DNA of 64,000 nt from Galbibacter kalidii. GTDB lineage: Bacteria; Bacteroidota; Bacteroidia; Flavobacteriales; Flavobacteriaceae. Shown here piece by piece: positions 18,338 through 27,914 of the stretch (position 1 is the stretch's first letter; each line of letters opens with the position of its first letter). Below the pieces are notes generated by a model. The model saw nothing but the letters and a program-made list of their open reading frames with translations, did no database searches and was not told the origin of the DNA. The translations under genes and the position numbers were made by a program. Location of the stretch: the NCBI RefSeq assembly GCF_026241135.1, contig NZ_JAPFGA010000006.1, positions 164,778-228,777 of the forward strand. The letters run 5' to 3'.

Positions 18338-18729
18338 ACCTCAGGCTTTCGCTGAACAGCATTGGAATCGTATTTGAAAAAAAAATTGATCCAAATATTT
18401 CTTGATAAACGCATAATCACAGGCATAAAAACCACCAATGCACCAATAATGGTAATGAAAGCTGTACTAAGTGTAGAGCCTATGATCAAATAGGAAATAA
18501 TAAAGGCAGCAATGGCAAAAGCAGTCCCAACTGCATAACTTACATACATGGCGCCATAAAAAAACGACGGCTCGATCTTGTACTTCGTATGACAATGTGA
18601 ACAATGCTCATGCATATGGATGGTCTCGGAAGGATCATACATGTTTTTACTTACATACATGCTTTCCTCATGACATTTGGGACAACTTCCTGTTAAAATG
18701 CTGTATAGTTTGCTTCCTTTTTTTAACAT
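18334..18729 (-). CDS. DUF983 family membrane protein
   Basis: A 131-residue protein with two N-terminal Cys pairs (SCPKCHEES and EHCSHCHTKY) that could bind zinc. Two membrane helices follow (about 65-90 and 92-115). The family is DUF983, function unknown. The ATG at 18729 gives the usual start MLKKGSKLYSILTGSCPKC; the longer reading from 18774 adds unrelated residues. It is convergent with, and overlaps, the flavoprotein gene by four bases, and is divergent from the ABC-F gene. Confidence 0.85.
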   Translation of the reverse strand: MLKKGSKLYSILTGSCPKCHEESMYVSKNMYDPSETIHMHEHCSHCHTKYKIEPSFFYGAMYVSYAVGTAFAIAAFIISYLIIGSTLSTAFITIIGALVVFMPVIMRLSRNIWINFFFKYDSNAVQRKPEV

Positions 18730-18898
18730 TTGCAAAAAATCAATTATCTCAGGGCTGGCCCACGAGGTATTCAAACAAATAAACCTTATCCTTTGCGATG
18801 TAAAAGCATCGGGTAATAAGACCCACTTAGTGGGATTTAAACAAAAATACTATATTTTGATTGAGTTCAATAGGTATAGGTAACAATAATTACAAAAG

Positions 18899-20818
18899 AT
18901 GCTCAACGTCCACAATCTTTCCATATCCTTTGGAGGAGAATATTTATTTGAAGAAATTGCCTTTAGGCTGAATGCAGGTGATCGCGTAGGTCTTATCGGT
19001 AAAAATGGTGCGGGAAAATCAACCATGTTGAAGTTGCTTTCCAAAGAAATGGAACCCGATTCCGGAGTGATAGCAACAGATAAGGAAGTGCAGATCGGTT
19101 TCTTGAAACAGGATATTGATTTTATTCCAGGAAGAACAGTGCTCGATGAAGCCTATCAGGCCTTTGAAGAGATCAAAGCCATGGAGTTACAGCTAGATGA
19201 AGTGAACCAACAACTGGCAGAGCGAACCGATTATGAAAGTGAGAGTTACAATCAATTGATGATCGATTTGAGTGACCTCACCCATCGCTACGAAATTATC
19301 GGGGGTTATAATTACCAGGGAAAAACTGAGCGGGTGCTTTTGGGGCTCGGATTCAAAAGAGAGGATTTTGATAAACTTACCGATACCTTCTCCGGAGGTT
19401 GGCGTATGCGTATAGAGTTGGCCAAACTTTTACTTCAGGACAACGATGTTTTATTGCTCGATGAGCCTACCAACCACTTAGATATCGAATCCATTATTTG
19501 GTTGGAGCAATTTCTGAAGGCCTATAGCGGGGTAGTGGTGATCGTTTCCCACGATAAAATGTTTTTGGACAATGTAACCAACAGGACCATTGAGATTTCC
19601 TTAGGAAAGGCTTACGACTACAACAAACCCTATTCTGCTTACCTTGAATTGAGAGCTGAAATGCGGGAGTTGCAAATGAACGCTCGAAAAAATCAGGATA
19701 AACAAATACAACAGACCGAAAAACTGATAGAAAAGTTTAGGGCAAAAGCCTCAAAAGCCTCGATGGCACAATCACTTATCAAGAAATTGGACAAGGTAGA
19801 TCGTATTGAAGTAGACGAAGAGGACAATGCCGTGATGAATGTTCGCTTCCCGCTGTCGGTTCAACCCGGAAAAGTGGTAATCGAAGCTGAGGATGTAGGA
19901 AAAAGTTATGACGATAAAGAGGTATTGAAGGATGTGAACCTCCTGATCGAGCGAAATAGCAAAACTGCTTTCGTAGGACAAAACGGACAAGGAAAAACGA
20001 CTTTGGCAAAGATTATCGTAGGGGAACTTTCCCATACAGGGAAACTAAAACTGGGGCACAACGTACAATTGGGGTATTTTGCCCAAAACCAGGCGGAATA
20101 CTTAGATGGTGAAAAAACCATTCTCGACACTATGTTGGATGAAGCTATGGATGGCAATCGCCCGAAAGTAAGGGATATGCTGGGGTCATTTTTGTTTAGG
20201 GGAGACGATGTGGAAAAGAAAGTAAAAGTGCTTTCCGGAGGAGAAAGAAACCGATTGGCACTTTGCAAGATGTTGTTGCACCCGTTTAATGTGCTCGTGA
20301 TGGATGAGCCTACCAACCACCTTGATATCAAATCTAAAAACGTATTGAAGGAAGCACTAAAGAACTTTGAAGGGACGATGATTCTGGTTTCTCACGACCG
20401 TGATTTTCTACAAGACCTAACGGATAGGGTTTTTGAGTTCCGAGATAAGAAGATAAAGGAATATCTCGGGGATATCAATTCATATCTTGAAGAACGGGAA
20501 GTAGAGAGCTTCAGGGAGGTAGAAAAACAAACTGAAAAAACAGCGACTCCGGTCGAAAAGAAAAAGAATGCAGTAAAATTATCTTTTGAAGAACAAAAAG
20601 AACTGAAATCATTAAAGAACAGGATCAGTAAACTCGAAACAGCAGTTTCCGACCTTGAAAAAGAAATAACAGATATCGATGCCAAATTGGCTGTAAACTA
20701 TGATGAATTAAGTGCTCAGCCTGATTTTTTTGATAACTACAATAAGAAAAAAGAACTACTGGAAAAACAAACTGAAGAGTGGTATGGACTAACAGAACAG
20801 CTTCAAAACTTTGAATAA
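18899..20818 (+). CDS. ABC-F family ATPase (Uup/EttA-like)
   Basis: A soluble 639-residue protein with two ABC ATPase domains and no membrane part. ABC-F proteins act on ribosomes. The first domain has Walker A GKNGAGKST, signature FSGGWRMR and Walker B LLLDEPTNHLD. The second has GQNGQGKTT, LSGGERNR and VMDEPTNHLD. A charged inter-domain linker lies at about 250-305, and the C-terminal 90 residues form a predicted coiled coil (FEEQKELKSLKNRISKLE), as in Uup. It is probably a housekeeping translation factor. Nothing in the sequence points specifically to antibiotic resistance. Confidence 0.93.
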   Translation: MLNVHNLSISFGGEYLFEEIAFRLNAGDRVGLIGKNGAGKSTMLKLLSKEMEPDSGVIATDKEVQIGFLKQDIDFIPGRTVLDEAYQAFEEIKAMELQLDEVNQQLAERTDYESESYNQLMIDLSDLTHRYEIIGGYNYQGKTERVLLGLGFKREDFDKLTDTFSGGWRMRIELAKLLLQDNDVLLLDEPTNHLDIESIIWLEQFLKAYSGVVVIVSHDKMFLDNVTNRTIEISLGKAYDYNKPYSAYLELRAEMRELQMNARKNQDKQIQQTEKLIEKFRAKASKASMAQSLIKKLDKVDRIEVDEEDNAVMNVRFPLSVQPGKVVIEAEDVGKSYDDKEVLKDVNLLIERNSKTAFVGQNGQGKTTLAKIIVGELSHTGKLKLGHNVQLGYFAQNQAEYLDGEKTILDTMLDEAMDGNRPKVRDMLGSFLFRGDDVEKKVKVLSGGERNRLALCKMLLHPFNVLVMDEPTNHLDIKSKNVLKEALKNFEGTMILVSHDRDFLQDLTDRVFEFRDKKIKEYLGDINSYLEEREVESFREVEKQTEKTATPVEKKKNAVKLSFEEQKELKSLKNRISKLETAVSDLEKEITDIDAKLAVNYDELSAQPDFFDNYNKKKELLEKQTEEWYGLTEQLQNFE

Positions 20819-20821
20819 ACC

Positions 20822-20872
20822 ATGCATTTCGTCGAAAAAAAATGTATTTCGTGGATTTTTTCATTACCTTAG
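20822..20872 (+). promoter_or_regulatory. Paired direct repeats plus -7-like box (possible LytTR-type activator site)
   Basis: Two 14-base direct repeats, ATGCATTTCGTCGA (20822-20835) and ATGTATTTCGTGGA (20842-20855), start 20 bases apart, two helical turns. Ten bases further, TACCTTAG (20865-20872) resembles the TAnnTTTG box. Spaced direct repeats before a weak promoter are what LytTR-type activators use; that assignment is inference. The downstream unit holds only a 17-codon ORF and a strong terminator. Confidence 0.5.
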
Positions 20873-20907
20873 AAGTAATTTAGTGGTAAAGCTAAATCAT
20901 TTAGAGA

Positions 20908-20961
20908 ATGTTTTATGTTCCACTTAAAATTGTTCCATATTTAGTTAGTTTGTTTGATTAA
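20908..20961 (+). CDS. Possible 17-residue small protein in its own transcript
   Basis: The reading frame encodes MFYVPLKIVPYLVSLFD, a short hydrophobic peptide. It lies about 36 bases after a -7-like box and ends five bases before a perfect hairpin terminator. The tight promoter-ORF-terminator packaging is the only support. Alternatively the transcript (about 120 bases) could be a non-coding small RNA. No homologue can be claimed. Confidence 0.35.
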   Translation: MFYVPLKIVPYLVSLFD

Positions 20962-20966
20962 TTTAC

Positions 20967-21003
20967 AGAGTGTTAGCAAAATTTTGCTAACACTCTTTTT
21001 TTA
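20967..21003 (+). terminator. Strong terminator with perfect 15-base arms
   Basis: AGAGTGTTAGCAAAA and TTTTGCTAACACTCT form a perfect 30-base palindrome (20967-20996) followed by a T run. It closes the mini-transcript, and may also stop read-through from the ABC-F gene. Confidence 0.8.
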
Positions 21004-21120
21004 TTGAGGATCCTTCAGATGTTACTTCTTTTGGATATTCTGAATTTAGAATTCGTCAAAATTGTAGGAGATATCAGTATATTTAAGAAATATTTAACCT
21101 TTTAACACTCGTGATATAGA

Positions 21121-21128
21121 TAGTTTTG
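21121..21128 (+). promoter_or_regulatory. -7 element of the RND efflux operon
   Basis: TAGTTTTG matches TAnnTTTG, 25 bases before the ATG at 21153. The -33 region (about 21098-21101) is TTTT rather than TTTG, so the promoter looks moderate. Confidence 0.5.
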
Positions 21129-21152
21129 CGGTTTACTGACTGATATACATAC

Positions 21153-22304
21153 ATGAGAAAAATTCTGCTTGGCGTTTTAGGATTATTGTTAATTGTTTTT
21201 GCGATATTCTTCGCTAAATATCTTATTGAAAACAAAGACAAACCAACGGGGAATGTGCAAAAGGTTGTAAAGACTGTTTTTGTAGATACCGTGGAAAATA
21301 AGGATGTTCCTATTGTTATCAAAAACAATGGGAATTTAATGGCCAAACACCGAATAGAACTTTATTCTGAAGTTCAGGGAGTTTTCCTGAGGAGCAGTAA
21401 GCTTTTTAAAGAAGGACAAAAATATTCAAAGGGAAGTGTGCTTCTTAGAATGGATGGTGCAGAATTTGGTGCTTCAGTACAGTCACAAAAAAGTAATCTG
21501 GTTAATTTAATTACTTCTATAATGCCCGATCTTCGGTTGGACTATCCGGAGGCCTACCCAAAATGGCAAGCATACTTGAATAATTTTGATATGAAAAAAG
21601 CTACGCCTCCTCTACCGGAATCAACTTCGGCTCAGGTAAATAATTTTATTATCGGCAGGGGCATCAACACGGCTTATTACAATGTAAAGAACTTGGAAGA
21701 GCGTCTTCGGAAATATACCATTGTGGCTCCTTTTAATGGAGTGCTCACTGAGGCTTTGGTAAACGAAGGGACCTTGGTGAGAAACGGCCAAAAAATGGGA
21801 GAATTTATCGATCCGAGTGTTTATGAAATGGAAGTGGCTATCAATAAATCATACAGCCGTTTTTTAAGTGTAGGCAAAGCGGTGACACTTTCCAATTTGG
21901 AACACACTCAACAATGGAAAGGGAAAGTGAGCCGAATCAATGGAAAAGTGGATCAAGCGACACAAACCGTTAAGATTTTTATTGAAGCCCAAGGTGAAGG
22001 AATGAAAGAAGGAATGTATTTGGAAGCAAGCTTGATAGCAAAAGATGAAGCAGACGCTATAAAAATAGACCGCTCGCTAATGGTCGACGGAACACATGTT
22101 TATGCCGTAAAAGACACAGTGCTTCAATTGGTGGAAGCAACACCGGTTTTTTATTCTGATAAGGAAGTGGTGCTAAAAGGGATTGAAAACGGTACAAAAA
22201 TCATCACCAAGCCGGTGCCGGGTGCTTTTCCGGGGATGGTGGTCAAGGTAGCTGAAACAGACACTAAAAGTGTGATCAGTAATACAAAACAGGCAGTAGA
22301 ATGA
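21153..22304 (+). CDS. RND efflux periplasmic adaptor (membrane fusion protein)
   Basis: A 383-residue HlyD/AcrA-type adaptor that bridges the inner-membrane pump and the outer-membrane channel. An N-terminal hydrophobic segment (about 4-24) anchors or exports it. The lipoyl-like motif is LYSEVQGVFLRSSKLFKEGQ and a barrel segment is YTIVAPFNGVLTEALVNEGT. The alpha-hairpin is short and broken by a Pro-rich stretch (about 130-165), shorter than in AcrA. Its stop overlaps the pump start (ATGA at 22301-22304), so the three genes form one operon. Confidence 0.92.
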   Translation: MRKILLGVLGLLLIVFAIFFAKYLIENKDKPTGNVQKVVKTVFVDTVENKDVPIVIKNNGNLMAKHRIELYSEVQGVFLRSSKLFKEGQKYSKGSVLLRMDGAEFGASVQSQKSNLVNLITSIMPDLRLDYPEAYPKWQAYLNNFDMKKATPPLPESTSAQVNNFIIGRGINTAYYNVKNLEERLRKYTIVAPFNGVLTEALVNEGTLVRNGQKMGEFIDPSVYEMEVAINKSYSRFLSVGKAVTLSNLEHTQQWKGKVSRINGKVDQATQTVKIFIEAQGEGMKEGMYLEASLIAKDEADAIKIDRSLMVDGTHVYAVKDTVLQLVEATPVFYSDKEVVLKGIENGTKIITKPVPGAFPGMVVKVAETDTKSVISNTKQAVE

Positions 22305-25300
22305 GAAAGATACTGTCCTATTTTATAAAATATGATGTTGCGGTCAATGTTATCATTATCGCCTTTGCCATCTTTGGTATTTTTGGAGCACTTAACCTGA
22401 AATCTTCTTTCTTCCCGCTGGTAGAATCGAGAACAATCAACATCAATGTTGCCTATCCCGGTGCGGCTCCGCAAGAGATTGAAGAAGGGATTATCATAAA
22501 GATTGAGGACAACCTGAAAGGCATTGAAGGGATCGATAGGGTAACTTCAACTTCAAGGGAGAATGGGGGTTCTATCACCGTAGAGATCTTAATGGGTTAT
22601 GACATCGACTTCATGTTGCTTGAAGTAAAGAATGCTGTGGACAGGGTGCCCACTTTTCCTTCGGGAATGGAACCTCTTGTCGTGGGAAAACAAGAAGCCA
22701 TCAGGGAAACCATCAGTTTTTCGGTAAATGGCAAAGGTGTAGCCTTGGCCACCCTGAAAAAGATCGCCAGGGATGTTGAGAACGATATGCGACGTTTTGA
22801 TGGGATATCACAAATAGAAATAACCGGATATCCGGCAGAAGAAATAGAAATAGCAGTCAGGGAATTGGATTTACTGGCGTATAATTTGACTTTTGCTGAA
22901 GTGGCTTCGGCGGTTTCCCAATCCAATCTGTTGGTCACCGGAGGAAATATTAAAACGGACAGTGAAGACTACCTGATCAGGGCAAACAACCGTTCGTATT
23001 ATGGAGACGAACTGAACAATATCGTGGTGAAGGCATTACCAAACGGAACTTCGGTTCGATTACGCGATGTGGCCGAAATACGCGATCGTTTTGAAGAAAA
23101 CCCAAACGCTTCCTATTTCAATGGGAATTTGGGCGTAAACATTACCATCAGCAATACAAATAGTGAAGATTTGATCTCTACAGCAGAGGTCGTGAACGAC
23201 TACATCGATGAATTCAACAGTAAATATAACAATGTAAAACTGGATGTGGTAAACGATTCGTCCATTCGGTTAAAACAGCGAACCAATCTACTGGCAAAGA
23301 ACGCATGGCAGGGAATTTTGTTGGTACTTATCTTTTTGTCGTTGTTCCTCAATTCGCGATTGGCATTTTGGGTGGCCTTTGGCTTGCCTATTTCCTTCCT
23401 CGGACTTTTTATTTTTGGCGGTATGTTTGGTGTGACCATCAACGTATTGTCCTTGTTCGGAATGATTATCGTAATCGGTATTTTGGTAGATGACGGAATT
23501 GTAATTGCCGAGAATATCTATCAACATTACGAAAGAGGAGCTACTCCAATTAAAGCAGCCATAAATGGTACTTTGGAGGTAATCCCGCCTATTGTTTCGG
23601 CAATTATAACAACCATATTGGCATTTTCAACCTTCTTGTTTTTGGATAGTAGGATCGGTGAATTTTTTAGTGAAGTGGCCACTGTAGTGATTATAACGCT
23701 TTCAGTTTCACTTGTAGAGGCTTTAATTATCCTCCCGGCACATATTGCACATTCCAAAGCTTTGGTAAAGGAAACCAAAGAAGAAAAAGCAAACCGATCG
23801 ACCATGCAACGTTTCTTTGCCAAAATGCGGGAAGTAAATAAGTATGGGGATATAGTGATGGACTATTTGAGGGATAAGGTATACAGTCCGGCGCTCAAAT
23901 TCTGTTTGCGTTATCAATTGTTGTCTTTTGGGATAGCGGCCATGCTTTTCATTATTACGATTGGAGCCATTGGAGGAGGTATTATCCGGACAACACTTTT
24001 TCCGAATGTTGCCAGTGATCGTGTTTCGGTAGAGTTGTTAATGCCGGAAGGAACAAATCCGAAGGTGACAGACTCTATCATTACCATGGTAGAAGAAAAC
24101 GCTTGGAAAGTCAATGAAAAATATACTGCAAAACAAACAGGGAATAAACCTGTAATCCAGAATATAATAAAGCGGGTTGGCCCCGGAACAAATAAAGCTT
24201 CGTTAAACATCAATATGCTGCCGGGGGAAGAACGGGATTTTGCATCGAGTTTGATTACCAATAACCTGCGGGACACTGTAGGCGAAGTTTATGGTGTAGA
24301 ACGACTCACCTTTGGTTCGGGAGGAAATTTTGGTGGAAAACCGGTTTCCGTATCCCTTTTGGGGAATAACCGTGAAGAACTGAAACAAGCCAAAGAATTC
24401 TTAAAAGAACGCCTCAAAGCAAACCCTTTGTTGAAAGATGTCATCGATTCTGATCCGCAGGGAATAAAAGAGATTTTGATCGAATTGAAAGAGAGTGCCT
24501 ATTCGCTTGGTTTGGACCTTAGAACGGTGATGGATCAGGTGCGAAGCGGGTTTTTTGGGCGTCAAGCACAGCGCTTTCAGCGTGGACAGGATGAAATACG
24601 TGTTTGGGTACGTTATGACAGATCCGACCGGGGATCTATAAATGACCTTGACGAAATGCGTATCGTGACCCCCACGGGAGATCGGGTGCCACTTAGTGAA
24701 ATTGCCACCTATAGAATTGAAAGAGGGGATGAATCAATTGCCCATTTGGAAGGTGTACGGGAAATTCGCGTAGAAGCCGACTTGAGTGATCCCCAAGCGA
24801 GTGCGACAGATATATTATTGGATATTCAAAATAATATTATGCCGGAGCTGCAATCGCATTATTCAACGGTGACCGCTTCTTATGAAGGACAAAACAGGGA
24901 AGCCCAAAGACTGTCGGATTCCGCCACAAAGGTGTTCCCGATCATTATTTTCCTGATCTATGCCGTAATTGCATTTACATTCCGAAGTTATGGTCAACCG
25001 TTCTTGTTGCTCCTCATGATCCCATTCAGTTTGATTGGGGTGGCCTGGGGACATTACCTACTTGGATTCCCTATCAACGTACTTTCCATGCTGGGAATTA
25101 TCGCTCTGATCGGTATTATGGTAAACGATGGATTGGTACTCATTGGTAAATTCAACGGATATTTAACCGAAGGAAAGAGCTATGCAGAATCCATCCTTTT
25201 AGCTGGAAAATCAAGGTTTAGGGCTATTTTCCTGACTTCATTGACCACCATAGCCGGATTGGCACCACTTTTATTGGAAAAGAGCAGACAAGCACAATTC

Positions 25301-25498
25301 TTAAAACCAATGGCCATCTCTATATCATTCGGTATTGGGATTGCCACCTTTTTGACCCTGTTGATGCTACCAACTTTACTCTCGATGAGCAATAGGATAA
25401 AAGTAACGGTAAAATGGTTAAAAACCGGGCAAATGGTAAAACCAAGAGAAGTAGAAAGAGCAGTTAAAGAACTAAAGGCTGAAAAGCATGAACTATAG
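22301..25498 (+). CDS. RND efflux transporter, inner-membrane pump
   Basis: A 1065-residue RND permease of the AcrB/MexB type that exports small molecules using proton flow. It has 12 membrane helices in two halves. The first helix starts near residue 12, and a central helix carries the paired Asp of the proton relay in GILVDDGIVIAENIYQHYERG. Large periplasmic loops with porter subdomains follow (AAPQEIEEGIIIKIEDNLKG). The second half repeats the pattern (IGIMVNDGLVLIGKFNGYL). Substrate cannot be deduced; the motifs fit organic or drug-type substrates better than the heavy-metal group. It overlaps the TolC-like gene by 11 bases. Confidence 0.94.
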   Translation: MRKILSYFIKYDVAVNVIIIAFAIFGIFGALNLKSSFFPLVESRTININVAYPGAAPQEIEEGIIIKIEDNLKGIEGIDRVTSTSRENGGSITVEILMGYDIDFMLLEVKNAVDRVPTFPSGMEPLVVGKQEAIRETISFSVNGKGVALATLKKIARDVENDMRRFDGISQIEITGYPAEEIEIAVRELDLLAYNLTFAEVASAVSQSNLLVTGGNIKTDSEDYLIRANNRSYYGDELNNIVVKALPNGTSVRLRDVAEIRDRFEENPNASYFNGNLGVNITISNTNSEDLISTAEVVNDYIDEFNSKYNNVKLDVVNDSSIRLKQRTNLLAKNAWQGILLVLIFLSLFLNSRLAFWVAFGLPISFLGLFIFGGMFGVTINVLSLFGMIIVIGILVDDGIVIAENIYQHYERGATPIKAAINGTLEVIPPIVSAIITTILAFSTFLFLDSRIGEFFSEVATVVIITLSVSLVEALIILPAHIAHSKALVKETKEEKANRSTMQRFFAKMREVNKYGDIVMDYLRDKVYSPALKFCLRYQLLSFGIAAMLFIITIGAIGGGIIRTTLFPNVASDRVSVELLMPEGTNPKVTDSIITMVEENAWKVNEKYTAKQTGNKPVIQNIIKRVGPGTNKASLNINMLPGEERDFASSLITNNLRDTVGEVYGVERLTFGSGGNFGGKPVSVSLLGNNREELKQAKEFLKERLKANPLLKDVIDSDPQGIKEILIELKESAYSLGLDLRTVMDQVRSGFFGRQAQRFQRGQDEIRVWVRYDRSDRGSINDLDEMRIVTPTGDRVPLSEIATYRIERGDESIAHLEGVREIRVEADLSDPQASATDILLDIQNNIMPELQSHYSTVTASYEGQNREAQRLSDSATKVFPIIIFLIYAVIAFTFRSYGQPFLLLLMIPFSLIGVAWGHYLLGFPINVLSMLGIIALIGIMVNDGLVLIGKFNGYLTEGKSYAESILLAGKSRFRAIFLTSLTTIAGLAPLLLEKSRQAQFLKPMAISISFGIGIATFLTLLMLPTLLSMSNRIKVTVKWLKTGQMVKPREVERAVKELKAEKHEL

Positions 25499-26810
25499 TA
25501 GATTAGGGTTTTTATTGATATTTTTAATGGTGCATGCCTGTGTGTTTTCACAGGAATTACTTACCAAAGATGGGGCCGTTTCATTTACGCTGGATAACAA
25601 TTTGGGAGTAAAAATCGCCAATAATGAAGCTGAAATCGCTGAAAACAATGCCGGGGTTTTAAATTCCGGTTATTTACCGAGGCTTACGGGAAATGCAGGT
25701 GCCAATTTCAATAGAGAAAATACCGAAGGAACACAAGCCAATGGCGATGTGCGATCGGCTGAAGGAGTGGAAACCAAACGATATAATGCTTCCCTGGATC
25801 TGAACTACACCTTGTTTGATGGTTTAGGAAGGCACTACAATTACAAAGCCCTGAAAGAGCAATCCAATTTAAGTGAATTGCAAGTCAGGGAAACCATAGA
25901 AAATACGATTCTTCAATTGTTCAGCGTGTATTATGAAGTGGCAAGGCTCACCGAAAACACAGCCAATTTGAAACAAGCTTTGGAGATTTCTAAAGATAGG
26001 TTACAACGTGCTCAATATCAATTTGAATATGGGCAAAACACAGGTTTGGATGTTTTGAATGCCGAAGTGGATGTCAATACAGACAGCATCAATTTATTAC
26101 AAGCACAACAAACCCTGAGAAACACAAAACGCGACCTTAACCTGATAATGAACAGGGATTTGTCTGTGGATTTTGAAGTGGATACCACCGTGAATTTTGT
26201 TCCGAATTTGCTAATGGAAGATGTACTGAGACGCGCCAAAGAAAATAATGTGGTCTTGTTGCAGGCTGAAAAAGGCTTGTTGATCAACGATTATTCATAT
26301 AAGGCAGCCAAAGGTGGCTTTTTACCTACGATTGGTCTGACAGGGTCTTATGGCTGGAACAAATCGGAGAATGGAAATCCGCTGGCCTTTACTACTGAGA
26401 GTACCACAACGGGGCTTTCTGCCGGACTTAATCTCTCGTGGAACCTTTTTGACGGGGGAACCAACATTACACAGGTGAAAAATGCTAAAATACGCTACAA
26501 AAATCAAGAGCTGCAAAAAAAACAGGTAGCCTTATCTGTAGAGCGTGATATACGAAATGCTTGGGAAACCTATGAAAATGCTTTGTTTATTTTGGAAGCA
26601 CAGGAAAAGAATGTGGTTACCGGGAAAAACAACTTCAATAGGACAGAGGAGCGATATAAATTTGGTACGGCCACTTCCTTAGAGTTCAGACAGGCGCAAA
26701 TCAATTTGTTGAACGCTGTCTTAGAACGGAATCGAGCAAAATACACAGCAAAACTAGCCGAATTACAAGCTCTACAAGTAAGTGGGCAACTACTGAATGT
26801 TGATTTTTAG
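25488..26810 (+). CDS. TolC-family outer-membrane efflux channel
   Basis: A 440-residue outer-membrane factor completing the tripartite pump. It has a signal peptide (cleavage near CVFSQ-ELL) and the duplicated helical hairpins of TolC. Visible segments are NAEVDVNTDSINLLQAQQTL and LSWNLFDGGTNITQVKNAKI, the latter being the GG-T beta-barrel motif. It overlaps the pump gene by 11 bases, consistent with translational coupling. The convergent S24 gene follows after a GC-rich hairpin region. Confidence 0.93.
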   Translation: MNYSRLGFLLIFLMVHACVFSQELLTKDGAVSFTLDNNLGVKIANNEAEIAENNAGVLNSGYLPRLTGNAGANFNRENTEGTQANGDVRSAEGVETKRYNASLDLNYTLFDGLGRHYNYKALKEQSNLSELQVRETIENTILQLFSVYYEVARLTENTANLKQALEISKDRLQRAQYQFEYGQNTGLDVLNAEVDVNTDSINLLQAQQTLRNTKRDLNLIMNRDLSVDFEVDTTVNFVPNLLMEDVLRRAKENNVVLLQAEKGLLINDYSYKAAKGGFLPTIGLTGSYGWNKSENGNPLAFTTESTTTGLSAGLNLSWNLFDGGTNITQVKNAKIRYKNQELQKKQVALSVERDIRNAWETYENALFILEAQEKNVVTGKNNFNRTEERYKFGTATSLEFRQAQINLLNAVLERNRAKYTAKLAELQALQVSGQLLNVDF

Positions 26811-26883
26811 CTTCATTTCACTAAAACTGTCAAATGAGTTTTTCTTTGATATCTAAACTCCGTATTAAAAGAGAGTCCGGGAT

Positions 26884-26931
26884 TCCCCGAAAGGGGAGAA
26901 CAAGCTGCTCCCCTCCCTTGGTTGGGGGAGG
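26884..26931. repeat. Two GC-rich hairpins between convergent genes
   Basis: TCCCCGAAAGGGGA (26884-26897) is a compact tetraloop hairpin. CCTCCC (26912-26917) pairs with GGGAGG (26926-26931). They separate the efflux operon from the convergent repressor gene and may serve as a bidirectional terminator. Neither is followed by a convincing T run. Confidence 0.45.
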
Positions 26932-26953
26932 ACTTTTGACAAAATGGGAGATT

Positions 26954-27718
26954 TTATTGCTTCAACCTATTAATTTCATTTTTCAATTCTGAAATGGAAT
27001 TTTGTATCTGAACCAATGTGGCGTCTCCTGGATTCTTGTCGATCTCAAAACTCAATTTACTGCTTACCTGCCAAAGTTCTTGAATTTGAAATGTATCGAT
27101 CGTGATAGGAGGGTATTCCGGATTAAGGGAAATGAGGGAAAGTTTTTCTTCATGATCGTGTTTTTGCACTTTTTTCACCAAGACACTGTCGTGCATCACA
27201 ACTACACAAATAGAATGGTTGTCGAGCATGTCGATGCTCTCTACCGCCTTGCCCAAAACCCATTCTTTGGGGTGCAGACTTGGCAGCATACTATCGCCTT
27301 CAACCTGAAAACCGCGATAAGTAGCGTTTCTGTATTCGGGAAGTGGGAGATTGAAAGCAGGCAATTCCTCATACCAATCCAAATCCTGAACATTATGCGG
27401 ATAACCGGCTGCTGCTTTAACGTTCACCAATACAATCGCATCGTTGTTATCGGGGTCTACCGTCAAAACTTTTGGAGCGGTGTTTACTGAAGTGTCTATA
27501 CGTTTCTGATTGCTTTTTCCGTAAAGCCATAGCGGATTCACTTTGAATTGATCCATCAAAGCGGCTACAACACTCCCCGAGATCTTGGATTTTCCCCGTT
27601 CAATATCAGCAGTGGAATTCTTAACCCCCAAGGCTTCGGCAAAGCTTTGCTGGGTATGGTTCAGGGTTTCCCTTAGCTCTTTAAAACGGATTACTTCAAT
27701 AGACAAATCAGATTTCAT
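26954..27718 (-). CDS. LexA-like repressor: XRE helix-turn-helix plus S24 self-cleavage domain
   Basis: A 254-residue repressor. The N-terminal helix-turn-helix covers about 9-65 (TQQSFAEALGVKNSTADIER). The C-terminal S24 domain keeps the features of self-cleaving LexA/CI proteins: an Ala-Gly scissile pair in NVKAAAGYPH (104-105), a catalytic Ser143 in VEGDSMLPS, and a Lys at 182-183 in VLVKKVQ. It should therefore be inactivated during DNA damage. I chose the ATG at 27718; the longer reading adds 59 residues from the divergent promoter region. It faces a TIGR03915-type gene across about 200 bases holding three similar palindromes, so it probably represses both genes. Confidence 0.88.
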   Translation of the reverse strand: MKSDLSIEVIRFKELRETLNHTQQSFAEALGVKNSTADIERGKSKISGSVVAALMDQFKVNPLWLYGKSNQKRIDTSVNTAPKVLTVDPDNNDAIVLVNVKAAAGYPHNVQDLDWYEELPAFNLPLPEYRNATYRGFQVEGDSMLPSLHPKEWVLGKAVESIDMLDNHSICVVVMHDSVLVKKVQKHDHEEKLSLISLNPEYPPITIDTFQIQELWQVSSKLSFEIDKNPGDATLVQIQNSISELKNEINRLKQ

Positions 27719-27739
27719 ATGGTAAAAATAAAAAATATT

Positions 27740-27858
27740 TTGGATTATTTCCTTTTTATTGGAAAAATTCCATATATTTGAATCGAACAATTCATATAAT
27801 AACACTAAGGTAAGCAAAGTTATGGAACGTCGGACATTAAATTTTGGAATATTTCCAA
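27740..27858. promoter_or_regulatory. Three candidate operators of the S24 repressor, and the divergent promoter
   Basis: Three related sites occur: TTGGATTATTTCC (27740-27752), TTGGAAAAATTCCAT (27759-27773) and TTGGAATATTTCCAA (27844-27858, a perfect palindrome of six-base arms with a three-base spacer). The second overlaps a -7 box TATATTTG (27773-27780) reading toward the plus-strand gene. The first lies 22 bases upstream of the repressor ATG. The pattern TTGGAAnnnTTCCAA is the inferred recognition sequence. Confidence 0.55.
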
Positions 27859-27914
27859 CAATGTTAAAGAAGGTGTTTCGTGATATGTTCACCAAAAGTA
27901 AAAAGGATAAAAAG

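Noticed and set aside
18899..20818. ABC-F gene as an antibiotic-resistance determinant
   Set aside because: It resembles the Uup/EttA translation-factor type with a C-terminal coiled coil; nothing specific to resistance proteins is visible.
23288..23823. Minus-strand frames within the RND pump gene
   Set aside because: Antisense shadows of the pump coding sequence.
27759..27914. N-terminal extension of the TIGR03915-type protein
   Set aside because: The extension starts upstream of or inside the predicted promoter and has no family counterpart; it also contains an operator-like palindrome.
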